Part shown: positions 49,557 to 59,917 of the stretch, in pieces
Numbering within the stretch: position 1 is the stretch's first letter
How the letters are laid out: each line of letters opens with the position of its first letter
Source of the DNA: Isoptericola variabilis 225
GTDB taxonomy: Bacteria > Actinomycetota > Actinomycetes > Actinomycetales > Cellulomonadaceae
NCBI RefSeq assembly: GCF_000215105.1
Contig: NC_015588.1
Location: forward strand, 1,798,001 to 1,862,000
Length of the DNA: 64,000 nt
Direction of reading: 5' to 3'
The notes under the pieces: model-generated
The model's input: the letters and a program-made list of their open reading frames with translations, nothing else
What the model was told of the DNA's origin: nothing
The model's database searches: none
Made by a program: the position numbers and the translations under genes

Positions 49557-50852
49557 ATGGCCCAGACCGTCCCGCCGACCCCAGCCGCGGTGGCCGCGCT
49601 GCCGTACCCGGAGGACGTCCTCCCGACGGAGAAGGCCCCGCGCCGCGTCGTCGTGATGATGGCGGTCGCGCAGCTGGCCCTCTTCATCGCCCTCATGGGC
49701 CCCGCGACTGTGAGCCTCGCGGTCAAGATCCAGTCGATCGTGCCTCAGGGCGAGGACGTCGCCGCACTGGGCATGGTCACCTCCGTGGCCGCCGTCATGG
49801 CGCTCGTCGCCAACCCGGTCGCCGGTCGCATCTCCGACCGGACCACGTCGCGGTGGGGCCGCCGCCGTCCCTGGATGGTCGCCGGGTCGCTCGTCTTCGT
49901 CGCAGGTATGGCGACCATTGCGGCCGCGCCCAACGTGGCGCTCGTGCTCGTCGGCTGGCTGCTCGGCCAGCTCGGCGGCAACTTCGTCCTCGCGCCGATG
50001 CTCGCGACGATCGCCGACCAGGTCCCGCGCGACCAGCGCGGCGGCGTCGCCGCCAACGTCGGCATCATGCAGAGCGTCGGCGTCCTGGGTGCCACCTACG
50101 TCGCGAGCTGGTTCACCGGGAACATGTTCCTGCTGTTCGTGCCGTCCGCCGTCGTGGCGGCGATCTGCGTGCTCGTCTACTGCTGGGTGCTCCCAGACCA
50201 GCAGGTGCAGGTCCGCCGCGAGCCGAACGGGCTTCTCGCGTTCGTCCGCACGTTCTGGGTCAACCCGCTCCAGCACCCCGACTTCGCGTTCGCCTGGTGG
50301 TCGCGGTTCTGCGTGATGCTCGCGACGTTCCTGTTCATCGTGTTCCGGCTGTTCTTCCTGCGGGACCAGGTCGGGCTCGACGTCGGCGAGGCGACGAGCG
50401 TCATCGCGACGGGGGTGCTCATCTACACCGTCGCAACCGTCGTCGCAGCCAAGGTCGGCGGCTGGCTCTCGGACCGTACGGGGCGCCGCAAGGTGTTCGT
50501 CATCGTCTCGACGGCTGTCTTCGCCGTCGGCACGTACCTGCTGACGCACGTGTCGACCGTCGGCCAGTTCTACGCGCTGGAGGCGCTGCTCGGAGCAGCT
50601 CTCGGCGTGTACGTCGCCGTCGACATGGCGCTGGTCGTCGACGTCCTGCCCAACGCCGACGACTCCGCCAAGGACCTCGGCGTCATGAACATCGCCAATG
50701 CGGCCCCGCAGTCCGTCGCCGGCGCGCTCGGCGCGATCCTCCTCGGCCTCGGCGCGGGGAACAACGACAACTACCCGATGCTGTTCCTGGGGGCCGGCGT
50801 GATCGCACTCGTCGGCGCCCTGGTCGTCCTCCCGATCAAGAAGGTGCGCTGA
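49557..50852 (+). CDS. MFS sugar transporter (GPH/SLC45-like)
   Basis: 431 residues with about 12 TM helices. The loop between TM2 and TM3 has NPVAGRISDRTTSRWGRRRPWMVAG, the long basic motif of glycoside-pentoside-hexuronide/SLC45-type carriers, repeated in weaker form as GGWLSDRTGRRKVF after TM8. ATG at 49557. The beta-glucosidase gene begins 1 nt after its stop, so it most likely imports the disaccharide or glycoside that the enzyme cleaves. Confidence 0.88.
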   Translation: MAQTVPPTPAAVAALPYPEDVLPTEKAPRRVVVMMAVAQLALFIALMGPATVSLAVKIQSIVPQGEDVAALGMVTSVAAVMALVANPVAGRISDRTTSRWGRRRPWMVAGSLVFVAGMATIAAAPNVALVLVGWLLGQLGGNFVLAPMLATIADQVPRDQRGGVAANVGIMQSVGVLGATYVASWFTGNMFLLFVPSAVVAAICVLVYCWVLPDQQVQVRREPNGLLAFVRTFWVNPLQHPDFAFAWWSRFCVMLATFLFIVFRLFFLRDQVGLDVGEATSVIATGVLIYTVATVVAAKVGGWLSDRTGRRKVFVIVSTAVFAVGTYLLTHVSTVGQFYALEALLGAALGVYVAVDMALVVDVLPNADDSAKDLGVMNIANAAPQSVAGALGAILLGLGAGNNDNYPMLFLGAGVIALVGALVVLPIKKVR

Positions 50853-50853
50853 C

Positions 50854-53190
50854 ATGACCACGGACACCACGCCCGCACCCGGCACGACGCCGGCACTCAC
50901 CGTCGAGGACGTCCCTCGCCTCGTCGCCGAGCTGACGCTCGAGGAGAAGGCGTCGCTGTGCTCGGGCCAGGACTTCTGGCACACCCAGGCCGTCGAGCGG
51001 CTCGGCATCCCGGCCGTCATGGTCACCGACGGCCCGCACGGCCTGCGCAAGCAGGCGGGCGCCACCGACCACGTCGGGCTCAACGAGTCCGTCCCCGCCA
51101 CGTGCTTCCCGCCCGCCGCCGGCCTCGGCTCGACCTGGGACCCGGAACTGATTTGGCGCGTCGGCGAGGCGCTCGGCACCGAGACGCGCGCGAACGAGGT
51201 CGCCGTGCTGCTCGGCCCGGGCGTCAACATGAAGCGCAGCCCGCTGTGCGGCCGCAACTTCGAGTACCTCGCGGAGGACCCGTTCCTCGCGGGCGAGCTC
51301 GCGGCACCGCTGGTCGAGGGAATCCAGTCGAAGGGCGTCGGCACCTCGCTCAAGCACTTCGCGGCCAACAACCAGGAGACCGACCGCATGCGCGTCGACG
51401 CGCAGGTCGACGAGCGCACCCTGCGCGAGATCTACCTGCCCGCGTTCGAGAAGGTCGTCACGCGCGCCCAGCCGTGGACCGTCATGTGCGCGTACAACAA
51501 GGTCAACGGCACCTACGCGTCGCAGCACCCGTGGCTCCTCACCGAGGTGCTGCGCGACGAGTGGGGCTTCGAAGGCCTCGTCGTCTCCGACTGGGGCGCC
51601 GTCGACGACCGCGTCGCCGGCGTGAAGGCGGGCCTCGACCTCGAGATGCCGTCCTCGGGCGGCCTCAACGACGCGCGCATCGTCGAGGCGGTCCGCTCGG
51701 GCCACCTCTCCGAGGCCGACCTCGACCGCGCCGTCACGCGCGTGCTCACCGTGGTCGCGCGGTCGCAGGCCGCGCTCGCCGCGCCCGGCGAGTTCGACGC
51801 CGAGGCCCACCACGCGCTCGCGCAGGAGGCCGCCACCCGCGCCGCCGTCCTGCTCAAGAACGAAGGCGGCGTCCTGCCGCTGTCCGGCGACGCGCTCGGC
51901 GACGTCGTCGTCGTGGGCGAGATGGCGCGCACGCCGCGCTACCAGGGCGCCGGCTCCTCCCAGGTCAACCCGACCCGGCTCGTGAGCGCGCTCGACGCCC
52001 TCGCCGAGCGCGGGCTCGACGTGCCGTTCATGCCGGGCTACCGCCTGCCGGAGGCGGAGGGCAAGCAGGGCCAGGACCACCCGGACGACGAGCTGCGCGC
52101 CGAGGCGGTCGAGGCGGCGGCCGGCAAGACGGCCGTCGTGTTCCTCGGCCTGCCCGCGATCGACGAGTCCGAGGGCTACGACCGCGAGCACATGGACCTG
52201 CCGGCGAGCCACACCGCGTTGCTGCGCGAAGTCTCCGCGGCGGCCGAGCGCGTCATCGTCGTGCTGTCCAACGGCTCCGCCATCACGGTCGCCGGGTGGC
52301 AGGACCAGGCTGACGCGATCCTCGAGACCTGGCTCGGCGGCCAGGCCGGGGGCAGCGCGACCGTCGCGCTGCTGCTGGGCGACGCCGCGCCGTCCGGCCG
52401 CCTGGCCGAGTCGATCCCGGTGCGGCTCGAGGACGTCCCGGCCCAGCTCAACTTCCCGGGCGAGAACGGCGTCGTGCGCTACGGCGAGGGCATCTTCATC
52501 GGCTACCGCGGCCTCGACGCCACGCGCGCCGAGGTGTCGTACCCGTTCGGCCACGGTCTGACGTACACGACCTTCGGATTCTCCGACCTCGCCGTCGACG
52601 TCGCCGAGGTCACCGAGCAGACCGCCGCGGACGACGTCGTCGTGCGCGTCGCGCTCACGGTGACGAACACGGGCGAGCGCGAGGGAGTCGCCGTGCCGCA
52701 GCTGTACGTGGGCCGACCGGCGTCCACGGTGGCCCGTGCGCCGCGCGAACTGCGGGGCTTCGCCCGCGTGTCGCTGGCCCCCGGCGCGTCGGAGCGGGTC
52801 GAACTCGCCCTCACCCGGCGCGACCTGTCGCACTGGGACACCCTCACGCACGCGTGGGTGGTCGAGCCGGGCGCGCTCGAGGTCGCGGTCGGCGCGTCGT
52901 CGCGCGACCTGCCGCTGAAGGCGACGGTCGAGCTCGCGGCACCGGCCCTGCCGCGCCCCCTGCACCGCTACTCGACCATCGGCGAGTGGCGCGACCAGCC
53001 CGAGGCGTGGGCCGCGCTGCGCGAGAAGCTCGGTGGGTTCGCCGAGCTGTTCGAGGCGGACAGCCCCGACCCGGCGATGGCGGCGTTCCTCGTGGAGATG
53101 CCGGTCATCAAGGTGCCGATGATGGGCATGGCGAGCTCGCTGTCGATCGACGACTTCGAGACGCTGCTGGCGCGCTTCGGCCGTCCGTGA
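50854..53190 (+). CDS. Glycoside hydrolase family 3 beta-glucosidase
   Basis: 778-residue intracellular enzyme with no signal peptide. N-terminal TIM barrel: MVTDGPHGLRKQ, KHFAANNQETDRMRVD, and the nucleophile D246 in VVSDWGAVDD. The alpha/beta sandwich (about 330-560) carries VVVGEMARTPRYQGAGSSQVNP and ALSNGS-like VLSNGSAI. A fibronectin-III-like C-terminal domain (about 590-700) has ERVELALTRRDLSHWD. It releases glucose or another sugar from beta-linked oligosaccharides or glycosides brought in by the adjacent MFS protein. ATG at 50854; terminator at 53199. Confidence 0.95.
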   Translation: MTTDTTPAPGTTPALTVEDVPRLVAELTLEEKASLCSGQDFWHTQAVERLGIPAVMVTDGPHGLRKQAGATDHVGLNESVPATCFPPAAGLGSTWDPELIWRVGEALGTETRANEVAVLLGPGVNMKRSPLCGRNFEYLAEDPFLAGELAAPLVEGIQSKGVGTSLKHFAANNQETDRMRVDAQVDERTLREIYLPAFEKVVTRAQPWTVMCAYNKVNGTYASQHPWLLTEVLRDEWGFEGLVVSDWGAVDDRVAGVKAGLDLEMPSSGGLNDARIVEAVRSGHLSEADLDRAVTRVLTVVARSQAALAAPGEFDAEAHHALAQEAATRAAVLLKNEGGVLPLSGDALGDVVVVGEMARTPRYQGAGSSQVNPTRLVSALDALAERGLDVPFMPGYRLPEAEGKQGQDHPDDELRAEAVEAAAGKTAVVFLGLPAIDESEGYDREHMDLPASHTALLREVSAAAERVIVVLSNGSAITVAGWQDQADAILETWLGGQAGGSATVALLLGDAAPSGRLAESIPVRLEDVPAQLNFPGENGVVRYGEGIFIGYRGLDATRAEVSYPFGHGLTYTTFGFSDLAVDVAEVTEQTAADDVVVRVALTVTNTGEREGVAVPQLYVGRPASTVARAPRELRGFARVSLAPGASERVELALTRRDLSHWDTLTHAWVVEPGALEVAVGASSRDLPLKATVELAAPALPRPLHRYSTIGEWRDQPEAWAALREKLGGFAELFEADSPDPAMAAFLVEMPVIKVPMMGMASSLSIDDFETLLARFGRP

Positions 53191-53198
53191 CCTGATCG

Positions 53199-53244
53199 CG
53201 CCGATGCGCCCGGGGAGCATCCGCTCCCTCGGGCGCATCGGCGT
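53199..53244. terminator. Bidirectional terminator after the beta-glucosidase
   Basis: A stem of about 19 bp with one bulge (53199-53217 with 53225-53244) and a 7-nt loop lies between the converging GH3 and DUF1593 genes. Confidence 0.7.
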
Positions 53245-53299
53245 CGTGGCCGTCGCCCGGCGCGGCGAGGCTCAGACCCGGCCCGCCGGCCGCCCTGGG

Positions 53300-54895
53300 T
53301 CAGTTGACGGTGATCACCACCCGCTGATATTCCGTGACGTTGTACGCGTCCGTCGCCTGCAGGATGACGTGGATCGTCTGCCCCGGCTCGGCGTCCGCCG
53401 GCACGCGGACGGTGAACGCGCCACTACCGCGACGTTCGATCGCGACGGCGCTCGGGTAGGTGCCCGCCTCGCGGTACTGCCACGAGGTGAGCTCGACGTC
53501 GTCGCCGTCGGGGTCCGAGACGGCGACCGCAAGGGGCACCGTCGAGCCGGCGTCGGCGTCGATGTCGACGCCCTGACGGACGTCGAGGAGGGGCGCGTGG
53601 TTCGCGTCCTCGAAGTTCTCGGTGACGGTCCACTGCAGGCGGGCCGCGAAGTCCTCCTGGATGGCGGAGAAGAAGCGCGTCGTCGAGTAGTCGCGCGGCA
53701 TCGAACCGTCGGGTGCCGCGTCCAGCGCTCCTCGGTTGCTCCAGCGCTTGGGATCGGTCGGGTTCTGGATCTGTCGTCCACCCCAACCGCCCCAGCTCGG
53801 GTGCTCCCAGTTACGCAGCCCGTTGTCGATGAGGAGCGCGAAGTTCGACGAGTCGCCCTCGGAGATCCACGAGCCCTTCGGCTGCGGCGGGGTCCAGACG
53901 AGATAGCCCATGGCCCGCAGCTCTGCGGCGGTGTAGCCGGAGAGGCCGAAGTAGTCCTCGTTGTCGAACCCGGCCGCCATCTGCTTGCCGTCGCCCCAGA
54001 CGCGGTAGGAAGCGCCGAACGGGCCCACGGAGGACACGTTGCGCTCCATCCACTCGGCCGACAGATAGAACTGGTCCTGCGGGAGGACGACGCCGCGTGC
54101 GCCGTAGCCCCACGTTCCGGTCGCGACCTCGCGGTGCTCGATGTCGGGCCAGGTGGGCTTGATGTACGTGGCGAACGTCGTGTCCTGCTGCCCCCAGCTG
54201 GTGAACACCGTCTTGGTGACGACCTTGTCGTACACGGTCTCCCACTCGGGGGTGTCCTTGTACTCCTCCTCGATCGACTTCAGGGCACGGGCGATCGTGT
54301 TCGGTCCGCCCCACGCCTGCAGGAAGACCTGTCCCGGTTCGTCGTCGAGCAGCACGTCCTTGATGAGATCGGAGCCCGGCGTGGGCTCGCTCATGTCGCC
54401 GACGTTGGCGATGTTGCCGGTCCGGATCAGCGACCGCAGATGCTCCGGCTCTGGGTACCCGTCCGCGTGCTGGACGAGGTTGGGGTACGCCTCGGCGTAC
54501 GCATCGACGGCCTCGTCGATGTGGAGGCGTGCGCCGGGCTCAGGCCACCGCTTGGGCTGGATACCGCGCTCCGGATCCCCGCTGTAGTGGTGCTGGCTGG
54601 CGGAGTACACGAGTCCGACGATGTTGATCTCGTTGCTGTACAGCAGCATGCGCAGCATCGAATTCAGGTCGTCGAGCTCCGGGTCGGTGGTGACGATCGT
54701 GCGTGGCGCGGACGCGGAAGTCGGCGTGGCGGCGTCGGTACGAACTTCGGCGGATGCGATCTCGGCGCCTGCCGCGGGGACACCACCCGCCCCGGCGACG
54801 GCGAGGCCGGCGATCACGGCCGCTGCGGCGAACTTTCGCCGGGGCGGCGATGCGGACTGTGCGCGTCGGGCGAGAAACCTGGCGTGGAACTTCAT
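53300..54895 (-). CDS. Secreted DUF1593 nucleoside-hydrolase-like protein (copy A)
   Basis: 531 residues. A long signal peptide (basic RAQSASPPRRK, hydrophobic AAAAVIAGLAVAGAGG, cut near AAGAE) precedes a DUF1593 domain (about 65-395) and an immunoglobulin-like C-terminal domain (DVDIDADAGSTVPLAVAVSDPDGDD to VTEYQRVVITVN). The domain opens with IVTTDPELDDLNSM: D71, D75 and D76 correspond to the metal-binding DxDxxxDD loop of nucleoside hydrolases. The family is a nucleoside-hydrolase fold whose substrate is not established. ATG at 54895 has a GGAGG Shine-Dalgarno. A paralogue lies upstream (55097-56746). Confidence 0.85.
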   Translation of the reverse strand: MKFHARFLARRAQSASPPRRKFAAAAVIAGLAVAGAGGVPAAGAEIASAEVRTDAATPTSASAPRTIVTTDPELDDLNSMLRMLLYSNEINIVGLVYSASQHHYSGDPERGIQPKRWPEPGARLHIDEAVDAYAEAYPNLVQHADGYPEPEHLRSLIRTGNIANVGDMSEPTPGSDLIKDVLLDDEPGQVFLQAWGGPNTIARALKSIEEEYKDTPEWETVYDKVVTKTVFTSWGQQDTTFATYIKPTWPDIEHREVATGTWGYGARGVVLPQDQFYLSAEWMERNVSSVGPFGASYRVWGDGKQMAAGFDNEDYFGLSGYTAAELRAMGYLVWTPPQPKGSWISEGDSSNFALLIDNGLRNWEHPSWGGWGGRQIQNPTDPKRWSNRGALDAAPDGSMPRDYSTTRFFSAIQEDFAARLQWTVTENFEDANHAPLLDVRQGVDIDADAGSTVPLAVAVSDPDGDDVELTSWQYREAGTYPSAVAIERRGSGAFTVRVPADAEPGQTIHVILQATDAYNVTEYQRVVITVN

Positions 54896-54952
54896 CGTGC
54901 ACCTCCAGTTGTCGGGTCTCGTCGCTGAGACCACTCGTGGTGAGCGTTGTGA

Positions 54953-54970
54953 CCGCACGTGGTCGTGCGG
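54953..54970. promoter_or_regulatory. Inverted repeat upstream of DUF1593 copy A
   Basis: CCGCACG-TGGT-CGTGCGG, perfect 7+4+7, starting 58 bp before the start codon of copy A; the left arm is repeated once more at 54973-54979. Could be an operator, or a hairpin ending transcription from copy B, which stops at 55097. Confidence 0.35.
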
Positions 54971-55096
54971 GACCGCACGAGGCCCCGGGCCAGCACGTCC
55001 CGCGGTGTTCGAGGGGGACACGGCGAGCCCCGACCCCCGGGCGTACGCGGCGGGCGCCCGTTCCGCACGGTGACGCCCGCCGCGAGAGCCGGACGG

Positions 55097-56746
55097 CTAC
55101 TCGATCGTGATCACGACCTGGGCGTAGCCGGTGAGGCTGTGTGTTCCGTCGTCGGTGGCAATCAGGGTCAGGACGATCCGCTCACCGGGGTTGGCGTCGG
55201 CCGGGACGGTGATGAACGCGTTCTGCGCCGTCCCCTGACCCGCCAAGCGGATCGCGGGTTCCGAGTCGACCGTGCTCGCTTCGGTGTAGACGGACCACTC
55301 GCGGGTCACGTCGTCCCCGTCGGGGTCGCGGACCAGCGAACGCACCTTGACCGTGCTGCCTGGCGTGGCGGTGAGGTCTTCGTCGCTGAGGGAGACGACC
55401 GGAGCATGATTCGCCTCGTCGAACGAGGTGACTCCCCAGTCGGCACGAGCGGCGAAGTCGTCCTGCGCGTCCGGGACCCACCGGTACAGCGAGTAGGCGG
55501 GTTCCGCCGACCCGGTGACGGGGTTGTAGTCGCCCTGGGGGGAGAACTGCGTCGGGTTCGAGGGACTCGGCGCGAAGCGTCCTCCCCAGCTCCCCAGAGT
55601 GGGGTCGTCGAGGAACCGCAACCCGTTGTCGATGAGCGGGAGGAAGGCCGGAGTGTCACCTTCGGAGACCATGTCGTACTTCTCGTAGGGGCCGAGGAAG
55701 TCCCACATCCGCCAGGTCTCGAGGTCGTAGACCACCCCGGCGAGACCCGGCTGCCAGCCCGGCGCGTCGGACTCGCCGTTCAGGTACCGACCGTCGCCGA
55801 TCAGGTGAAAGTCCTCCAGCAGCGGGCCGTGTTCCCAGATGTGCTCCGTGAAGAACGGGTGCTTGTAGTAGGACTTGATCTCCTGGGGGATCCGCGTGTT
55901 GTCCTTGAAGCCGCCCCACGCGGTGAAGGTGAAGCCCCAGTTGAAGACCCGGATCTCGGGCCAGCTGGGACCGATGTAGTCGGCGTAGGCGTTGTCCTGG
56001 TTGCCGATCGTCGCGATGACGGCCTTGTCGATCACCCGGTTCCGGATGCTCGGCCACTCGGGGGTGCCTTCGTACTCCTCTTCGATGGACTTGAGAGCCC
56101 GCGCGATGGTGTTCTGACCGCCCCACGCCTGCAGCCAGACGTCCCGCTCGTCGTCGTCGAGCAGGACTTCCTTGATGAGGTCGGAACCGGGAGTGTCGGC
56201 GCTGAAGTCGTTCTCGAAGTTGACGTTCCCGACGGCGACCTTCGCGAGGAGTTCCTCGGCCGACGGATAGTTGGGGTCGTGCTGGCGCAGGTTCGGGAGG
56301 ATCTCCCCGTACTTGGAGATCTTGTCCTCGATCCACGGGTCGGGGTTCCAGCGCCATGTCGTAGCGTCGCGGGAGTGCTCCGGCGTGCCGGCGGTCTGGC
56401 CCCGGAAGCTCGTGATGATGCCTGCGTCCTGGGCACCGCTCAGCGTGTGGACGCCGTCGCCCTTCCAGTGGTGAACCGAGGACGAGTACACGATTCCGTC
56501 GACGTCGATCTCGTTGGTGTAGTAGAGGAATCGGGTGAACGAGTTCATGTCGTCGAGCTCGCCGTCGGTGGTGATGACGGTGCGCGGCAGGGTTTCGCGG
56601 TCGATCGTCGGAGGCAGTGGGGAGACGGCCGCGGCAGTGCCTACCGGCCCCACGAGCCCGAGCCCTGCCCCCACCGCGAGAGCGCTCACGTGGCTCACCA
56701 CGCGCACGAGGCGCGTTCTGCGCGTGTGCTGTTCGTCCATCGTCAT
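55097..56746 (-). CDS. Secreted DUF1593 nucleoside-hydrolase-like protein (copy B)
   Basis: 549 residues, paralogous to copy A over the whole length. Signal peptide TRLVRVVSHVSALAVGAGLG, cut near AAAVS. The metal loop reads VITTDGELDDMNSF (D61, D65, D66); shared blocks include PGSDLIK(D/E)VLLDD, QAWGG(P/Q)NTIARALKSIEEEY and SEGDxxxFxxLIDNGLR. The Ig-like C-terminal domain ends TGYAQVVITIE. Copy B has a longer insert around WKGDGVHTLSGAQDAG, suggesting a different ligand. ATG at 56746 has an AAGGAG Shine-Dalgarno 6 nt away. A perfect palindrome (56766-56785) sits directly upstream; the ribokinase gene ends 81 nt upstream on the same strand. Confidence 0.85.
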   Translation of the reverse strand: MTMDEQHTRRTRLVRVVSHVSALAVGAGLGLVGPVGTAAAVSPLPPTIDRETLPRTVITTDGELDDMNSFTRFLYYTNEIDVDGIVYSSSVHHWKGDGVHTLSGAQDAGIITSFRGQTAGTPEHSRDATTWRWNPDPWIEDKISKYGEILPNLRQHDPNYPSAEELLAKVAVGNVNFENDFSADTPGSDLIKEVLLDDDERDVWLQAWGGQNTIARALKSIEEEYEGTPEWPSIRNRVIDKAVIATIGNQDNAYADYIGPSWPEIRVFNWGFTFTAWGGFKDNTRIPQEIKSYYKHPFFTEHIWEHGPLLEDFHLIGDGRYLNGESDAPGWQPGLAGVVYDLETWRMWDFLGPYEKYDMVSEGDTPAFLPLIDNGLRFLDDPTLGSWGGRFAPSPSNPTQFSPQGDYNPVTGSAEPAYSLYRWVPDAQDDFAARADWGVTSFDEANHAPVVSLSDEDLTATPGSTVKVRSLVRDPDGDDVTREWSVYTEASTVDSEPAIRLAGQGTAQNAFITVPADANPGERIVLTLIATDDGTHSLTGYAQVVITIE

Positions 56747-56765
56747 ATGAGACTCCTTCGGCTCG

Positions 56766-56785
56766 GCATGTCCGATCAGACATGC
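56766..56785. promoter_or_regulatory. Perfect palindromic operator candidate upstream of DUF1593 copy B
   Basis: GCATGTC-CGATCA-GACATGC, 7+6+7 exact inverted repeat ending 20 bp before the ATG at 56746. Its centre CCGATCAG is itself near-symmetric. The form suits a GntR- or LacI-family regulator, none of which is encoded beside it. Confidence 0.5.
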
Positions 56786-56826
56786 GCTCGATGTCCGCAC
56801 CTCGGTGTACGGGCAGACCTAGAGGA

Positions 56827-57690
56827 CTAGGTGGTCATGGCGTCCTGTGCACCGGGTCGTGTGACGGCCTCGGCGGCTGCATCGCTCGCCTGGTGTGCGG
56901 CTTCGACGAGGTCCATGCCTCGGGCGAGGCCCGCCGCGAGCACGCCGCAGTACGTGTCGCCGGCACCTGTGGTATCGACAGGCTCGACAGGTCGCGCAGG
57001 GACGTGCGCGATTGGTGCATCCCGACACGCGACGAGGCTGCCGCGCGGACCGAGGGTCACGACGACGGCTGGGACTCGTTCGAGCAGCGTGGCAGCGAGG
57101 ACGTCAGGGTCGGCCGTGGATCCCGCGAGCTGTGCCGCCTCATGCTCGTTGACGACCAGGACGTCGATCTCGCTCCAGAGCACCGCCGGTATGTCCCGGG
57201 CGGGTGCCGCGTTGAGGACGAACCGTGCCGGTCGGGTGCGTGCTCTCGCCGCCGCTGTAATCGCGTGGAGCGGGACCTCAAGCTGTGCGAGCACGACGTT
57301 CGCGGATCGGATGCGGTCGACCTGGTCCGGGCCCAGGTCGAGTGCCTTGTTGGCACCGGGAGCCACGACGATCGTGTTCTCGCCGGCAGGTGTCACGGTG
57401 ATCAGGGCGACCCCCGTCGGCGCGGCCACCCGTAAAACGTGCGCGGTGTTCACGCCCGCGCGCTCCAAGGAGGCGAGCAGTACGTCAGCCGCATCATCGT
57501 GGCCGAGAGCTCCGACGAAGATGGTCTCCGCTCCCCCGGCGCGCGCCGCCGCGCAGGCCTGATTGGCGCCCTTGCCCCCGGGAGTACGACGCAGGTCACC
57601 GCCCAGGACGGTCTCGCCGGCGGCGGGGTGATGGGGCACCCGGACGACGAGGTCGAGATTGGCGGATCCGACCACTGCCACGAGCGCCAT
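56827..57690 (-). CDS. rbsK: Ribokinase (PfkB family)
   Basis: 287 residues. Phosphorylates ribose (or a related pentose) to ribose 5-phosphate with ATP. Signatures: VVGSANLDLVVRV at the start, GGDLRRTPGGKGANQACAAARAG, NEHEAAQLAG, TLGPRGSL, and the C-terminal DTTGAGDTYCGVLAAGLA with catalytic D245. Somewhat shorter than typical RbsK (about 300-310). It follows rbsB by 73 nt in the same direction across a hairpin, so it belongs to the importer operon at lower expression. Confidence 0.9.
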   Translation of the reverse strand: MALVAVVGSANLDLVVRVPHHPAAGETVLGGDLRRTPGGKGANQACAAARAGGAETIFVGALGHDDAADVLLASLERAGVNTAHVLRVAAPTGVALITVTPAGENTIVVAPGANKALDLGPDQVDRIRSANVVLAQLEVPLHAITAAARARTRPARFVLNAAPARDIPAVLWSEIDVLVVNEHEAAQLAGSTADPDVLAATLLERVPAVVVTLGPRGSLVACRDAPIAHVPARPVEPVDTTGAGDTYCGVLAAGLARGMDLVEAAHQASDAAAEAVTRPGAQDAMTT

Positions 57691-57718
57691 GCGTGCTGCC
57701 TCCTCGTCCGGAGACGTT

Positions 57719-57756
57719 CCGAGGGGGTCGCAGCCGGTGTTGCTCGACCCCCTCGG
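57719..57756 (-). terminator. Hairpin between rbsB and rbsK
   Basis: A 12-bp perfect stem (57719-57730 with 57745-57756) has a 14-nt loop just after the rbsB stop. Such hairpins often protect the abundant binding-protein message and reduce read-through to the downstream gene. Confidence 0.55.
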
Positions 57757-57763
57757 TCCGGTC

Positions 57764-58828
<1,065 letters not shown>

Positions 58829-59917
58829 CTAGCCGGCCGCGACCCCTGTCTTGGGCTCGTGCTTGACGTTCGCGGCCGCGGCTGCGGCGACGTTGCGCCG
58901 CTTGAGGCGCTGCTGGCTCTGGTCGAGGATCACGGCGAGCACGATGACGGCGCCCTTGATGACCATCTGCCAGAAGGTGGAGACGCCGACCATCACGAGT
59001 CCGTCGGACAGGAAGCCGATGACGAAGGCGCCGACGATGGCGCCCCGGACGGTTCCGCGGCCGCCCGCCAACGACGCACCGCCGATGACCACGGCCGCGA
59101 TGGCGTTCAGCTCGTAGGTCTCCCCGGCCTGCGGGGCCGCGCTGGTGAGCTCGGAGGCGATGATCAGACCGACCATCGCGGCGCAGAATCCCGAGATCAT
59201 GTAGACGGACATGGTAACGCGGCGAACAGGTACGCCGGACAGCAGCGCCGCACGCGAGTTGCCACCGGTCGCGTAGAGCCAGCGGCCGAACGGCGTGTGA
59301 CGCAGCAGCGACCAGACCACGACGATGAGCAGGGCCATGATCCAGATCGACACCGGGATGCCGAGGATGCGGCCGGTGCCGAGGAACCCGAACCCGGTGT
59401 TCCCGAGCTCCTCCGAGCCGCTCAGGCGGGGGAACGTCGATCCGTTGGAGATCAGCAGCGCCGCGCCGCGCGCGACGTACATCATCCCGAGGGTCGCGAT
59501 GAACGGCGCCACGTTGAACCGTGTGATGAGGAAGCCGTTCAACCATCCGACGAGCGACCCGACCGCCAGGGAGGCGGCGATCACCGCCCACACCTGCGGG
59601 TAGAGCGTGACGTCGAGCGAGGCAATCTGCCATCCCTGCAGCAGCACGCCGGCGACGATCCCGGACAGGCCGACGATGGAGCCGACCGACAGGTCGATGC
59701 CGCTGCTGATGATCACCAGCAGCATGCCGAGGGCCAGGATGGCGTAGATGGCGACGTGCCGCGTCATCGTGATGAGGTTCGCGCCCGTGAGGTAGTTGTC
59801 CGACAGGGACGCGAAGATCACGATGATGATCGCCAGGGCGATGAACGCTCGGGCCTCGAGCAGGATGGAACCGATCTTGAGGCTGCGCTGCGGGCCGTCC
59901 GCGGCGGTCGTGTTCAT
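58829..59917 (-). CDS. rbsC: Ribose-type sugar ABC transporter permease
   Basis: 362 residues, about ten TM helices, with the family stretch ISSGIDLSVGSIVGLSGIVAGVLLQ near residue 90 and VIGGASLAGGRGTVRGAIVGAFVIG near 270. It forms the membrane pore as a homodimer with RbsA. The C-terminal tail after residue 335 is hydrophilic (RRNVAAAAAANVKHEPKTG). ATG at 59917 overlaps the rbsA stop by 4 nt. Confidence 0.93.
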   Translation of the reverse strand: MNTTAADGPQRSLKIGSILLEARAFIALAIIIVIFASLSDNYLTGANLITMTRHVAIYAILALGMLLVIISSGIDLSVGSIVGLSGIVAGVLLQGWQIASLDVTLYPQVWAVIAASLAVGSLVGWLNGFLITRFNVAPFIATLGMMYVARGAALLISNGSTFPRLSGSEELGNTGFGFLGTGRILGIPVSIWIMALLIVVVWSLLRHTPFGRWLYATGGNSRAALLSGVPVRRVTMSVYMISGFCAAMVGLIIASELTSAAPQAGETYELNAIAAVVIGGASLAGGRGTVRGAIVGAFVIGFLSDGLVMVGVSTFWQMVIKGAVIVLAVILDQSQQRLKRRNVAAAAAANVKHEPKTGVAAG

